This document shows, piece after piece, positions 26,685 to 34,923 of a DNA stretch of 64,000 nucleotides. The first letter of the stretch is position 1. Every line of letters starts with the position of its first letter. The DNA lies in assembly GCF_014863545.1 (NCBI RefSeq), contig NZ_CP062260.1, positions 682,001-746,000 on the forward strand, given 5' to 3'. The notes below the pieces were generated by a model. The model had not been told where the DNA came from. It saw nothing but the letters and a program-made list of their open reading frames with translations, and ran no database searches. The position numbers were made by a program, and so were the translations under genes. The DNA is from Paenibacillus sp. JNUCC32 (lineage in GTDB: Bacteria; Bacillota; Bacilli; Paenibacillales; Paenibacillaceae).

Positions 26685-27668
26685 ATGTTGAACGTTGCGA
26701 TGTTAAGTAAGTGGCATGTGCATGCAGATGATTATGCAAGAAGGTTGCTATCGCACGGTAACGTCAAGCTCACGGCAGTCTGGGACGAACAGCCTGAACG
26801 GGGAAGCGAATGGGCTGCCCAATTGGGAACGGATTTTGAAGCGGATTTGGATACGCTGCTAGAGCGGGAAGACATCGATGGGGTCGTGGTGGATGCTCCT
26901 ACAAGCATGCACGCTGACGTCATGGTAGCTGCCGCTGAGGCCGGCAAACACATCTTTACCGAGAAAGCCATGGCTCTTACCGTAGAAGAATGTAATCGAA
27001 TTTCTGCAGCGGTACGCAAAGCAGGCGTCAAGTTCTGCATTTCATTTCCGGCTCGCACAAGGCCTCACCAATTGTTCGCGAAGCAGCTGATCGATGACCA
27101 TGTATTAGGGGACGTGACGCTTTTGCGCATTCGGAACGGCCACGACGGCGCATTGAACAATTGGCTCCCGGAATACTGGTACGATGAGAAGCAAACCGGC
27201 GGCGGCGCGATGATGGATTTGGGATGTCATCCGATGTACTTAGCCAGCTGGATGTTGGGTCAGCCCAAACGAATCACCTCCATGTTTCATTATTTCACCC
27301 ATCGTGCAGTGGAAGATAATGCGCAGTGCTCCATTGAGTTCGTCAACAATGCGGTCGCACTGGTCGAAACAAGCCTTGTGACGTACAGAACCCCTTCTGC
27401 ACTTGAGATTTACGGTACGGAGGGCACCTTGATGATCTCGGATGATACCGTTAGAGTCATCTCGAAGAAGCTCGATTCCCCCTTTTCCGGATGGATCTCA
27501 CCCACTCAACTCCCTAAAGAGCAGCCGCTTCCGATCATCCAATGGGCGGATGCATTGATTCATGACAAGCCGATGCCCTTCGGTTTGGAAGAGGGAACGA
27601 AATTGACGGAGCTATTGGAAGCGGCATACATCGCTCATAAGGAAAACCGAACGGTAGAGTTCAAATAA
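26685..27668 (+). CDS. Gfo/Idh/MocA family NAD(P)-dependent oxidoreductase
   Basis: This 327-residue protein has a Rossmann fold followed by the Gfo/Idh/MocA alpha/beta domain. Typical motifs are the second-strand acidic WDEQPERG, AGKHIFTEKAM (the EKP-like catalytic Lys motif, here EKAM), and GGGAMMDLGCHPMYLASWML, whose Asp/His are the usual catalytic residues. The Lys of the EKP motif is kept, but Pro is replaced by Ala. The first-strand nucleotide-binding loop is atypical (LSKWHVHADDY rather than GxGxxG). ATG 26685 follows GGAGGGG. It should oxidise or epimerise a sugar or polyol imported by the operon. Confidence 0.86.
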   Translation: MLNVAMLSKWHVHADDYARRLLSHGNVKLTAVWDEQPERGSEWAAQLGTDFEADLDTLLEREDIDGVVVDAPTSMHADVMVAAAEAGKHIFTEKAMALTVEECNRISAAVRKAGVKFCISFPARTRPHQLFAKQLIDDHVLGDVTLLRIRNGHDGALNNWLPEYWYDEKQTGGGAMMDLGCHPMYLASWMLGQPKRITSMFHYFTHRAVEDNAQCSIEFVNNAVALVETSLVTYRTPSALEIYGTEGTLMISDDTVRVISKKLDSPFSGWISPTQLPKEQPLPIIQWADALIHDKPMPFGLEEGTKLTELLEAAYIAHKENRTVEFK

Positions 27669-27686
27669 CGCGAGGGAGGGAATGCC

Positions 27687-28769
27687 ATGAGAACCGTAAA
27701 AGTAGGGATCATCGGTTGCGGAATGATTGCGAACGGGAAACATATGCCGTGTTTATCCAAGTTAGACAACGTGCAGATGGTGGCCTTTTGCGACTTGAAG
27801 CCGGAAAGAGCCGAGGAAGCCGCGAAAAAATACGGCACGCAAGGCGCTAAGGTGTTTACGAATTACAACGATCTGCTTGCCATGGAAGAGATTGAGGTCG
27901 TGCATGTGCTAACACCGAACAGCTCGCACGCGACGATTTCCATTGATGCGCTCGAAAGCGGCAAACATGTCATGTGCGAAAAACCAATGGCCGTCACAGG
28001 TGCGGAGGCCAAGGCGATGTACGAAGCCCACTTGCGAACAGGCAAGAAGCTCACCGTCGGGTACCAGAATCGTTCCAACGCCAAAAGCCAGCTGTTAAAA
28101 AAGATGATTGCCGATGGAGAACTTGGAGATATCTATTTGGCAAAAGCGGTCGCTACCCGAAGAAGAGGCGTTCCGACATGGGGCGTGTTTCTGGATAAAG
28201 AGAAGCAGGGTGGCGGTCCCATGATCGATATTGGAACCCACTCCCTGGATCTGATCCTATGGTTGATGGATAACTATGAACCGGAGAGCGTCGTCGGCAG
28301 TGTCTTCCATAAACTGAAGTATACCGAAAATGCCGCGAACGAATGGGGGGCCTGGGATCCAAACGAATTCGAGGTAGAGGATTCGGCCTTCGGGTATGTG
28401 AAATTTAAAAACGGAGCGACGGTCATCATTGAAACCAGCTGGGCCCTTAACATTGCGGAAGGTGGCGGCAACCTGCTGTGCGGAACGAAGGGAGGAGCGG
28501 ATTTTGCTAAAAATGAACTGCGGATCAATGGCGAGCGGGACGGAAGCTTGTTCCTGAATAAAATCGAGGTGAATCCGAATGCGCGAGAACAATTCAGGGG
28601 AGAAGAGTTGACCGATTTCGAGTATGAAGCCAAACAATGGATTCACAGTATCGTGAACGATACCGAACCCTTGGTTAAACCGAGGGAAGCGATGATTGTT
28701 TCACAAATATTAGAGGCCGTGTATATATCCGCAGAAACAGGAACAACCGTTTATTTTGATAAAGAATAA
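27687..28769 (+). CDS. Gfo/Idh/MocA family NAD(P)-dependent oxidoreductase
   Basis: This 360-residue enzyme has a classical start (VGIIGCGMIANGKHMP), with the GxGxxA-type nucleotide loop. It also has HVLTPNSSHATI, the complete catalytic motif GKHVMCEKPMA, and GGGPMIDIGTHSLDLILWLM carrying the catalytic Asp and His. It is 18 bases after the previous dehydrogenase, with GAGGGAGGG as ribosome site. Two different family members in tandem often catalyse successive steps, for example 3-keto-sugar formation and reduction. Here that is inference. It is the last gene before a terminator. Confidence 0.92.
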   Translation: MRTVKVGIIGCGMIANGKHMPCLSKLDNVQMVAFCDLKPERAEEAAKKYGTQGAKVFTNYNDLLAMEEIEVVHVLTPNSSHATISIDALESGKHVMCEKPMAVTGAEAKAMYEAHLRTGKKLTVGYQNRSNAKSQLLKKMIADGELGDIYLAKAVATRRRGVPTWGVFLDKEKQGGGPMIDIGTHSLDLILWLMDNYEPESVVGSVFHKLKYTENAANEWGAWDPNEFEVEDSAFGYVKFKNGATVIIETSWALNIAEGGGNLLCGTKGGADFAKNELRINGERDGSLFLNKIEVNPNAREQFRGEELTDFEYEAKQWIHSIVNDTEPLVKPREAMIVSQILEAVYISAETGTTVYFDKE

Positions 28770-28775
28770 GGACCA

Positions 28776-28808
28776 GGAGATTTCCGCGAAGGCGGGGATC
28801 TCCTTTTT
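28776..28808 (+). terminator. Terminator of the sugar operon
   Basis: GGAGATTTCCGC pairs with GCGGGGATCTCC around a GAA loop, followed by TTTTTTA. Confidence 0.9.
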
Positions 28809-28811
28809 TAT

Positions 28812-29084
28812 TTGCGTCATCGGTCTGAACCCTTAGATGAACTGTTGATCAATGGAATCCAGTATGCTGTTTTATTTACGACGGGCAATTCATTCTGGCA
28901 GGAGACGAGACTTTATCCGATGGTTTTGCTTCCCTTTATTTTCTTATTATTTGCAGCGGCCATGATTAGTCGGAGCTTATACAAATTGACAGGAAACATT
29001 TGGCTCGGTGCAATGGTGAATACCTTGATCATCACGATGATTGGAGTTGCGAACACGGCTACCTTAGCTTCTTTTCAGAACTAA
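28812..29084 (+). pseudogene. 3' fragment of a multi-pass membrane protein (remnant)
   Basis: About 90 codons read as two or three C-terminal membrane helices (YPMVLLPFIFLLFAAAM, then GNIWLGAMVNTLIITMIGVA). The T-G-N-I-W-L-G-x-x-V-N segment is like the end of larger Bacillales membrane-bound alpha/beta-hydrolase or CPBP-like proteins. There is no ribosome site, and the frame begins immediately after the upstream terminator. The most likely reading is a gene tail left after a deletion or rearrangement. A free-standing small protein is less likely. Confidence 0.5.
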
Positions 29085-29146
29085 GTGTAGCTGAAGTGGC
29101 CCCTTAGGACATTGGAGTGAATCTTAATTTATTCGATGACATTAGG

Positions 29147-29998
29147 CTACTCGAATTTCGAAGGAGGCACGTTGTAATATTTCTTGAACGCTTTCGAAAA
29201 TGTGAACGGATCGGGATATCCGAGGAAGCCGGCAATCTGCTGGATCGTATATTTTTTTTCGTATAGATAATCTCTTGCTCGGTTCATTTTGATTTGAGAA
29301 ATATATTGCCCCGGCGTGATGCCCACGGTTTTCTTGAACAAGGAGATAAAATACTTCTCGGAGACGCCGGCAATCGCCGCGAGCTCGTTCATCCGAATGG
29401 AACGCTGCAAGTTCGCATCCACGTATTGGAATACGTCCTGCAGGACATCCAGGCTTCCTTCTGTTCTTCTCGGCTTCCTGCCGTTCAGGAACTTACCGGC
29501 GTAGGCCCCTTGCCCATGAAGCTCGAGAATCTTAGCTATCACGACGAGAAGAGAAGCCTTTAAGTAGAGTTGGTTTCCCGACGTACCGCTGCCTTGCTTC
29601 AACCGACGATAAGCCTTGGTGAACAGCGTTGCTTCCTCACGGATCAGGTCGCCCGCCACAATACCCGGGAGTTGAAACTCGCCCAAAATTCGCTGCTGTT
29701 CTCCGATCCCGAAATCGAAATGTATGTATAAAAATCGGCAAACATCCCCGGTCGTCGAAGCGATATAGGGCATATCGGGGTAAAAAAACACGACATCTCC
29801 GGGGACAGCCGTATGTTCGAACCCGTCGATGGTGATCTTCACCGAGCCCGATTGAATGAACCAGAGATCGTAATCGGGATGCGACTTGTGTTCGATCCAG
29901 CCCTGATCATGAGCCTGTTCTAAATAGGAGCTCATCCGGAGACTTATATACTCCGAGAGTTCGTTGATTATACTCATGTTCATTTTCTTGGCGCACAT
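29147..29998 (-). CDS. AraC-family transcriptional regulator with cupin-like sensor
   Basis: The N-terminal half is a jelly-roll sensor (DLWFIQSGSVKITIDG, then AVPGDVVFFYPDMPY). The C-terminal 100 residues hold the two AraC helix-turn-helix motifs (IRMNELAAIAGVSEKYFISLFKK, then TIQQIAGFLGYPDPFTFSKAFKKY). It is divergent from the GH4 gene, so it probably senses a sugar and activates that gene. The start is uncertain: 29998 (MCAKK) is preferred, but the AGAGGAGA site is about 13 bases away; an ATG at 30031 would add 11 residues. Confidence 0.88.
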   Translation of the reverse strand: MCAKKMNMSIINELSEYISLRMSSYLEQAHDQGWIEHKSHPDYDLWFIQSGSVKITIDGFEHTAVPGDVVFFYPDMPYIASTTGDVCRFLYIHFDFGIGEQQRILGEFQLPGIVAGDLIREEATLFTKAYRRLKQGSGTSGNQLYLKASLLVVIAKILELHGQGAYAGKFLNGRKPRRTEGSLDVLQDVFQYVDANLQRSIRMNELAAIAGVSEKYFISLFKKTVGITPGQYISQIKMNRARDYLYEKKYTIQQIAGFLGYPDPFTFSKAFKKYYNVPPSKFE

Positions 29999-30136
29999 CG
30001 GATTTCCACTGTCTCCTCTACCGCATGACATTCTTAGTTTTAAGCAAGTATACTAAAGAATTTATGAGATGTGAATTATCATACTATATGACATGTTTTG
30101 AAAACCATCGTACATTCCGCTTTTCGGCCACTCTCC

Positions 30137-30163
30137 TATAATGGACTTATATCCTATGAGGAG
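30137..30163 (+). promoter_or_regulatory. Probable -10 element and ribosome site of the GH4 gene
   Basis: A perfect TATAAT (30137-30142) lies upstream of GAGGAGGG (30158-30165), but no good -35 is found at 16-18 bases. That fits a promoter needing an activator such as the divergent AraC protein. Confidence 0.5.
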
Positions 30164-30171
30164 GGTTAATC

Positions 30172-31563
30172 ATGAATGGTTCCAACATGCAGCAGCCGAA
30201 GGTGGTCGTCATCGGAGCAGGCAGCCTGTTTTTCGGTCGTCAGTCCATATGGCAGATGGTCCACTCCCCCTACCTGAATCGGGGAACGCTTGCTTTGGTC
30301 GATACGGATGAGGAGAGGCTGTCGAAAATGGTGCGACTTGCCCAGATGGTGGCCCGGGAGAATAACGTCTCCTTGAAGGTGGAGGGCTCGACGGACCGAA
30401 GACAGGTGCTTCCCGGGGCCGACTTCGTTGTACTCAGCTTTGCCGAACAGTCGGTGAAATATCGGGGGATCGATTGCCAAGTATCTTTGAAGTACGGCAT
30501 CCGCATGTGCTCCGGAGATACGATCGGACCGGGCGGCATATTCCGAGCGATGCGGGAGCTTCCGGTCATCATGGAATGCGCCAAAGACATCGAGGAGTTG
30601 TGCCCCGACGCCTGGGTGATCAACTATATTAACCCATCTACCGTCCATGGTATCGCATTGCACCGATATGCGCCGAAGCTAAAATCGTTCGCGCTGTGCG
30701 ACAGCCATCATATGCCGCATAAGAAGGCCCATTATGCCGTGCGGGCCGGCATTATCGGGGACCAAAGCGAGTTCACCGCGGAGATTGACCGGAAGTTCGA
30801 CTTCCGCGTCGCCGGCGTCAATCATTTCACGTGGCTGCTGAAAGCGGAGTTCGATGGAAAGAATGTCATGCCTACGATTGCGGAGGCCATGCGCAAGGCG
30901 GCTGGCGAAGAGAACAACGGCGGCGACCACGGCGCAAAAGCGCTTCATAACGACGCCATCACGTATGAACTGTACGATATTTTCGGATACATTCCTACCT
31001 GCACGGCCCATACAAAGGAATATGTCCGGTACTGGCAAGCTCTCGGCAAGACGCAGGACTCCATTCCGCCGTTATCGATTTGGGAGACGGAGGACCGATA
31101 TCAGCGACACGACGAGATGTGGCGACAGGTGGACGACTTTCTCTCGGGGAACATTCCGATTGCCGATTACATGAGCACTTTCGGCCCGGATCATGCGACG
31201 GACATTATCGAGAATATGGTGGGAAATCTGGGAAAGCGGTTCTTCATCAACACGCTAAACCGCGGGGCGGTAACGAACATGAGCGACGACTCGTTCCTGG
31301 AGCTCCTGTGCGACGTAAGCATGGAAGGGGCAAAGCCGGTCCACGTAGGCGAGATGCCGCGGGGAATTCGAGGCATGCAGGAGCTTGTGCTGGATACGCA
31401 TGAGCTTACGGCTGAGGCCGTCGTGGAACAGAGCTACGAGAAGCTGAGGAGAGCGATGCTGACGGATCCGCTCGTGAATTCCATCAGCGACGCGGACCAG
31501 ATCATCAAAGAACTGCTAGTGTTGGAGCGTGAGATGATCCCGGACGCTTGGTACGAGGATTGA
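30172..31563 (+). CDS. Glycoside hydrolase family 4 (alpha-glycosidase/alpha-galacturonidase type)
   Basis: GH4 enzymes cleave glycosides by an NAD- and Mn-dependent oxidation-elimination mechanism. The 463-residue protein starts with a Rossmann loop VVVIGAGSLFFG. It contains GDTIGPGGIFRAMRELPV, the NYINPST motif, a metal-binding Cys in FALCDSHH and the metal His in AGVNHFTW. The lack of a phospho-sugar pocket cannot be judged from sequence alone. The related LplD/galacturonidase members occur with LplABC-like importers, which matches the neighbouring operon, so a uronic-acid-containing substrate is plausible. The divergent AraC gene is the likely regulator. Confidence 0.9.
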   Translation: MNGSNMQQPKVVVIGAGSLFFGRQSIWQMVHSPYLNRGTLALVDTDEERLSKMVRLAQMVARENNVSLKVEGSTDRRQVLPGADFVVLSFAEQSVKYRGIDCQVSLKYGIRMCSGDTIGPGGIFRAMRELPVIMECAKDIEELCPDAWVINYINPSTVHGIALHRYAPKLKSFALCDSHHMPHKKAHYAVRAGIIGDQSEFTAEIDRKFDFRVAGVNHFTWLLKAEFDGKNVMPTIAEAMRKAAGEENNGGDHGAKALHNDAITYELYDIFGYIPTCTAHTKEYVRYWQALGKTQDSIPPLSIWETEDRYQRHDEMWRQVDDFLSGNIPIADYMSTFGPDHATDIIENMVGNLGKRFFINTLNRGAVTNMSDDSFLELLCDVSMEGAKPVHVGEMPRGIRGMQELVLDTHELTAEAVVEQSYEKLRRAMLTDPLVNSISDADQIIKELLVLEREMIPDAWYED

Positions 31564-31978
31564 CCTGAACTTAAAGTTTATGCGGAGTACATCAGGACCC
31601 CGGTTATAAGGAAGCCATTGGCTCTAAGTGAAGCATTTGCTCTCAGGTTTCCGCCGAAGCTAAAGAAGCAGAGCGATAAGACCACAAGATTCCCTTACCA
31701 GGAATCATGTGGTCTTGGGTTTTGATACTGTCGAATTGCGTTGTGGAAGCTTTATTTGCTTGCCCTGCCCGGAAGTTTGTACTTTATGATTTCAGGTGTT
31801 CGAATTTTATAGTGGTTTTTTAAACGATGGGTCGTTAAAACCTCTGCTTAGAGACAAGGTTACAATATGATTTTCATCTATGAAAAGGAATCACTGGAAA
31901 ATAACCTAGTACTTAAACTTATCAATTCAAAAGAGAACTGCTGTTATGAAATTGAAATCAAGTTTGCGGGGAAACCAA
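31564..31978. other. Non-coding gap with terminator at 31678-31720
   Basis: The stem AAGACCACAAGATTCC / GGAATCATGTGGTCTT (about 31678-31716) with a TTTTG tail ends the GH4 transcript. Beyond it, AT-rich sequence contains a 51-codon open stretch from 31867 without a ribosome site. Nothing else is recognisable. Confidence 0.7.
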
Positions 31979-32329
31979 TCACCTCGAATATCGCCGCTGA
32001 ACCGCCTCAGGCAGTTCCTTGAAGGCAACCTCTTCCCAGTGCGTGACCCCCCGAAGCAGCGTGTGATATAGCTGTATATAAGCTCCTTCTCTTAATTGCT
32101 TTCCGGCCGAAAACCCAAGCCTGCGTTCAGTTCCTTTCTCATTGTATGAAGTCAGCTCATAGTTGTAACGTCCTTCCTCATCTTGAATACCGAGGCCGGT
32201 TATCACCGTATAATAGATGTTTTTTCCTGCAGAATTTTCAGGGGTCAGCTTCTCCGAGTCGAAGAAGAACATCCACAAGCATGCTCCAATCACGATGATG
32301 AGCCCCAGGATTTGTACTGTCTTTTTCAA
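31979..32329 (-). CDS. YxeA family protein
   Basis: This 116-residue protein has a single N-terminal membrane helix or signal (LGLIIVIGACLWMFFF), a small extracellular domain with YYTVITG and YNYELTSYNEKG, and then GAYIQLYHTLLRGVTHWEEV typical of YxeA/DUF1093. In B. subtilis yxeA belongs to the yxdJK-yxdLM-yxeA peptide-antibiotic response cluster. Here it is the last gene of an ABC operon next to a two-component system, a parallel arrangement. Start is TTG with AGGAGG eight bases upstream. Confidence 0.85.
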   Translation of the reverse strand: MKKTVQILGLIIVIGACLWMFFFDSEKLTPENSAGKNIYYTVITGLGIQDEEGRYNYELTSYNEKGTERRLGFSAGKQLREGAYIQLYHTLLRGVTHWEEVAFKELPEAVQRRYSR

Positions 32330-32351
32330 TATAAAATCCTCCTAAGCGTAA

Positions 32352-33083
32352 TCAGGATGAGACAATGTCTTTATTCTTCAACCGGCGAATAGACATCGAT
32401 GCAAAAATGATAATGAAAGCCAAATTGATCATCCAAAACAGAATGTTTTGCATGTCAGTTAACTTGTCTTGACTCATCACACTCATCCCGATGTTGAGTA
32501 ATGAGTACGGGAAAAATAGGCCCAACTTGGCAACATACATACCCAGACCGATAAAGACCGCGGACAAACTAATGCCGATCGGTGTGGCAAAGCTGCGGAT
32601 CCGAAGCGAAAGTCCCAATTGTAGAGCAACGATGGACATACACGCATACCATCCACGGATCATCCAACCTATAGTCTCTACAGGGAAAGGCCCGGGTAAG
32701 GAGAACAAGGTGCCTGCAAGCCAATAAAGTCCAATGAACAGTACTTGCGCGAACAAGATTAAAACGCCGACTACCATCCATTTGGCAAGAAACACGCTGG
32801 CAATCGAAACTGGAGAGGTCATAACCATATTCCAATTTCGGTTTAAATGCTCCAGTCTACCAATATAAGAACAGCAGATGGAAATCAGAATAGGCAGGAA
32901 AAACACACCGTAGAATAGTGCGACCTGGGTCCACAGGCTGTACCAACCATTTTGCAGGGCGTCCTGGTTAAAATAATAATTCGCACATCCAATCAACAAA
33001 CTTAGAATCGGAAGTACAGCGATGATAAGGCCAATTCGAGAATGACGCAGTTTGAGCCATTCAGCAGAAATACTTCGTTTCAT
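32352..33083 (-). CDS. ABC-2 type permease, lantibiotic/bacitracin resistance-like (second subunit)
   Basis: This 243-residue protein has six hydrophobic helices and the N-terminal KRSISAEWLKLRHSR signature of ABC-2 permeases in MutE/MutG- or BcrB-like immunity transporters. It follows a related permease by 12 bases and shares the ATPase at 33845. A GAGGAGG site precedes the ATG. It probably removes a peptide antibiotic from the membrane; the substrate is unknown. Confidence 0.83.
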   Translation of the reverse strand: MKRSISAEWLKLRHSRIGLIIAVLPILSLLIGCANYYFNQDALQNGWYSLWTQVALFYGVFFLPILISICCSYIGRLEHLNRNWNMVMTSPVSIASVFLAKWMVVGVLILFAQVLFIGLYWLAGTLFSLPGPFPVETIGWMIRGWYACMSIVALQLGLSLRIRSFATPIGISLSAVFIGLGMYVAKLGLFFPYSLLNIGMSVMSQDKLTDMQNILFWMINLAFIIIFASMSIRRLKNKDIVSS

Positions 33084-33095
33084 AAACGTTCCTCC

Positions 33096-33848
33096 TCAGA
33101 TTTCCTGCCTGCTTACATGGAAGTTCCCCGCGAAATAGAACAGGACGGTCATAATCAAAGAGCCCAGTACGATTCCAACACTTTCAGGCTGTACGATGTA
33201 GACGCTCGCAGACTCGGTGTATAGATAAGTAACCGGGCTGAGATCCAAATAGTAAGACCAAATAAAAAGATGTCGAATAGCAGCCGGAAATAATCCGGCG
33301 GTCATACCGATGAAGCCGCCCAGCATGCCCAAACACAGCGCAAAAGCCTGATTTTTGATAGCAAAAGAAATCCACTGTTGAAGGGCTGTGACAGCAAGGG
33401 TCGTCAGGAGAGTGCCTCCAACGAACCGGAATAATAAATCGCTAGGCAGCGTACCGGAGAAATCCTTTGTGAGACCGATCACGATTATGAATAAGGCCTG
33501 TACCCCGATTCCAAACAGGATCAGACTATTGGTGCATATATACTTCGCTGCGTAGAGCCGTCCGCGTCCCACATTGGTAGCAGCAAGCATTTTCCAGGTC
33601 GATCCCTTATGTTCCATATCACAAATACGTGAGACAACAACAGCTGACATAATGGGCATAAACAAACCATTCATGGATGAAATACTAAAAAAAACGGATT
33701 CCCAAACGGCGTGATCCGGGTTGCTCGCAATGGACCTGCTTATGGACATAAAAGCCCACAGCATCTCTATGATAAGAAATAATATCATCATGATCCCTAT
33801 TTTTTTGCGACGGATTTTATAATACTCCAGCCCTAACAACTTGATCAC
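33096..33848 (-). CDS. ABC-2 type permease, lantibiotic/bacitracin resistance-like (first subunit)
   Basis: This 250-residue six-helix protein opens with IKLLGLEYYKIRRKK, a typical ABC-2 permease N-terminus, and contains CDMEHKGSTWKMLAATN, the short loop seen in MutE/EpiE-like permeases. Its GTG start overlaps the ATPase stop (GTGA), so subunits are made in a coupled way. Confidence 0.83.
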   Translation of the reverse strand: MIKLLGLEYYKIRRKKIGIMMILFLIIEMLWAFMSISRSIASNPDHAVWESVFFSISSMNGLFMPIMSAVVVSRICDMEHKGSTWKMLAATNVGRGRLYAAKYICTNSLILFGIGVQALFIIVIGLTKDFSGTLPSDLLFRFVGGTLLTTLAVTALQQWISFAIKNQAFALCLGMLGGFIGMTAGLFPAAIRHLFIWSYYLDLSPVTYLYTESASVYIVQPESVGIVLGSLIMTVLFYFAGNFHVSRQEI

Positions 33849-34762
33849 AAGCTCCGCCCCTTTCCTGTCAGCTCCAGGAATATATCCTCCAAACTTTTCT
33901 TCTGCTCCTCGATCCGAGTGACTTCGATTTTATGTTCAACAAGCAGCCTGTTCATCTCCGCCACTTCCGTATCCTGTAGCGTGCAGAGCTCAAGCCGGCT
34001 GCCACTTTGTGTCGGGTTGTATCCTTGATTGAGTAGTAGCTGCTCGGCTTTAGCATTATCCCCGGTTTTCATATAAATGGCGTTTCTGTTTTGTTGCCTC
34101 AAACTTGCCATACTCCCCTGATACAGTAGATTCCCTTGAGTGATAATGCCTACGGAGGTAGCGATTTGTTCGATCTCCGAGAGGAGATGGCTGGAGAGCA
34201 ATACAGTGATTCCATAGCGTTCAGGCAATGACTTGATGAGCTCCCGAATTTCTCCAATGCCTGCGGGGTCAAGTCCGTTTGTCGGCTCATCAAGGATCAG
34301 CAACTTGGGGAATGCAAGCAGTGCCATCGCGATGCCCAGCCGTTGCTTCATTCCTAGCGAATATTGTTCCGTTTTTTTGTTTTTCTGATTTTCCAGCCGC
34401 ACAATACGAAGGGCCTCGTGCACGTTTTTATCGGGTACATTCCGAAGGCGCTGCATAACCTTCATATTCTCAAGCCCGGTCAAATGCCCGTAATAAGAGG
34501 GAGATTCAATCAGCGACCCGGTACGCTGCAGAATGGATGGCCGATGTTTGCTCAGGTTTTCCCCGAAAATATGGATGGTCCCTTCCGTAGGCTTGATGAG
34601 ACCGAGCAGCATTTTTAGCGTCGTTGTTTTCCCTGCACCGTTCGGGCCCAGAAATCCATAGATTTCTCCCTCTTGAACACGTAAATCCACTTTATTTACG
34701 CTGTTATTTGCCCCATACGTTTTAGACAGATTTTGCGTTTGCACAATCGCGAGTGCACTCAT
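33845..34762 (-). CDS. ABC transporter ATP-binding protein, BcrA/MutF-like
   Basis: This 305-residue ATPase has Walker A GPNGAGKTTT, a Q-loop region (TGSLIESPSYYGHLTG, typical of BcrA/lantibiotic immunity ATPases), signature YSLGMKQRLGIA, Walker B LLILDEPTNGLD and the H-loop SSHLLSE. A C-terminal extension follows. It powers the two permeases downstream. The gene is divergent from the response regulator, and the intergenic repeats suggest direct control by it. Confidence 0.92.
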   Translation of the reverse strand: MSALAIVQTQNLSKTYGANNSVNKVDLRVQEGEIYGFLGPNGAGKTTTLKMLLGLIKPTEGTIHIFGENLSKHRPSILQRTGSLIESPSYYGHLTGLENMKVMQRLRNVPDKNVHEALRIVRLENQKNKKTEQYSLGMKQRLGIAMALLAFPKLLILDEPTNGLDPAGIGEIRELIKSLPERYGITVLLSSHLLSEIEQIATSVGIITQGNLLYQGSMASLRQQNRNAIYMKTGDNAKAEQLLLNQGYNPTQSGSRLELCTLQDTEVAEMNRLLVEHKIEVTRIEEQKKSLEDIFLELTGKGRSL

Positions 34763-34821
34763 AAGAAAGTCAGCTCCATTCCAGTCTTTAATTTCTCCTT
34801 CGTTTCAACCATAAAGAATCT

Positions 34822-34861
34822 ACCTTACTTCAGTCTTTAGACAACCTTACGCTAACCTTAA
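34822..34861. promoter_or_regulatory. Phased direct repeats, probable response-regulator binding site
   Basis: ACCTTAC occurs at 34822-34828 and 34844-34850, and ACCTTAA at 34855-34861. Spacings of 22 and 11 bases equal two and one helical turns. OmpR-family regulators bind such tandem repeats. The array lies between the divergent ABC operon and the two-component operon. A TATAAT for the rightward operon is at 34900-34905, without a good -35. Confidence 0.6.
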
Positions 34862-34923
34862 ATAGATTTTGAAAAAGACGGCTCATCCACTTGTTCATGT
34901 ATAATAAATTCAGGTGATGGGGC

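Noticed and set aside
31867..32025. 51-codon frame between the GH4 gene and YxeA
   Set aside because: No ribosome site, overlaps the yxeA 3' end, and no family pattern.
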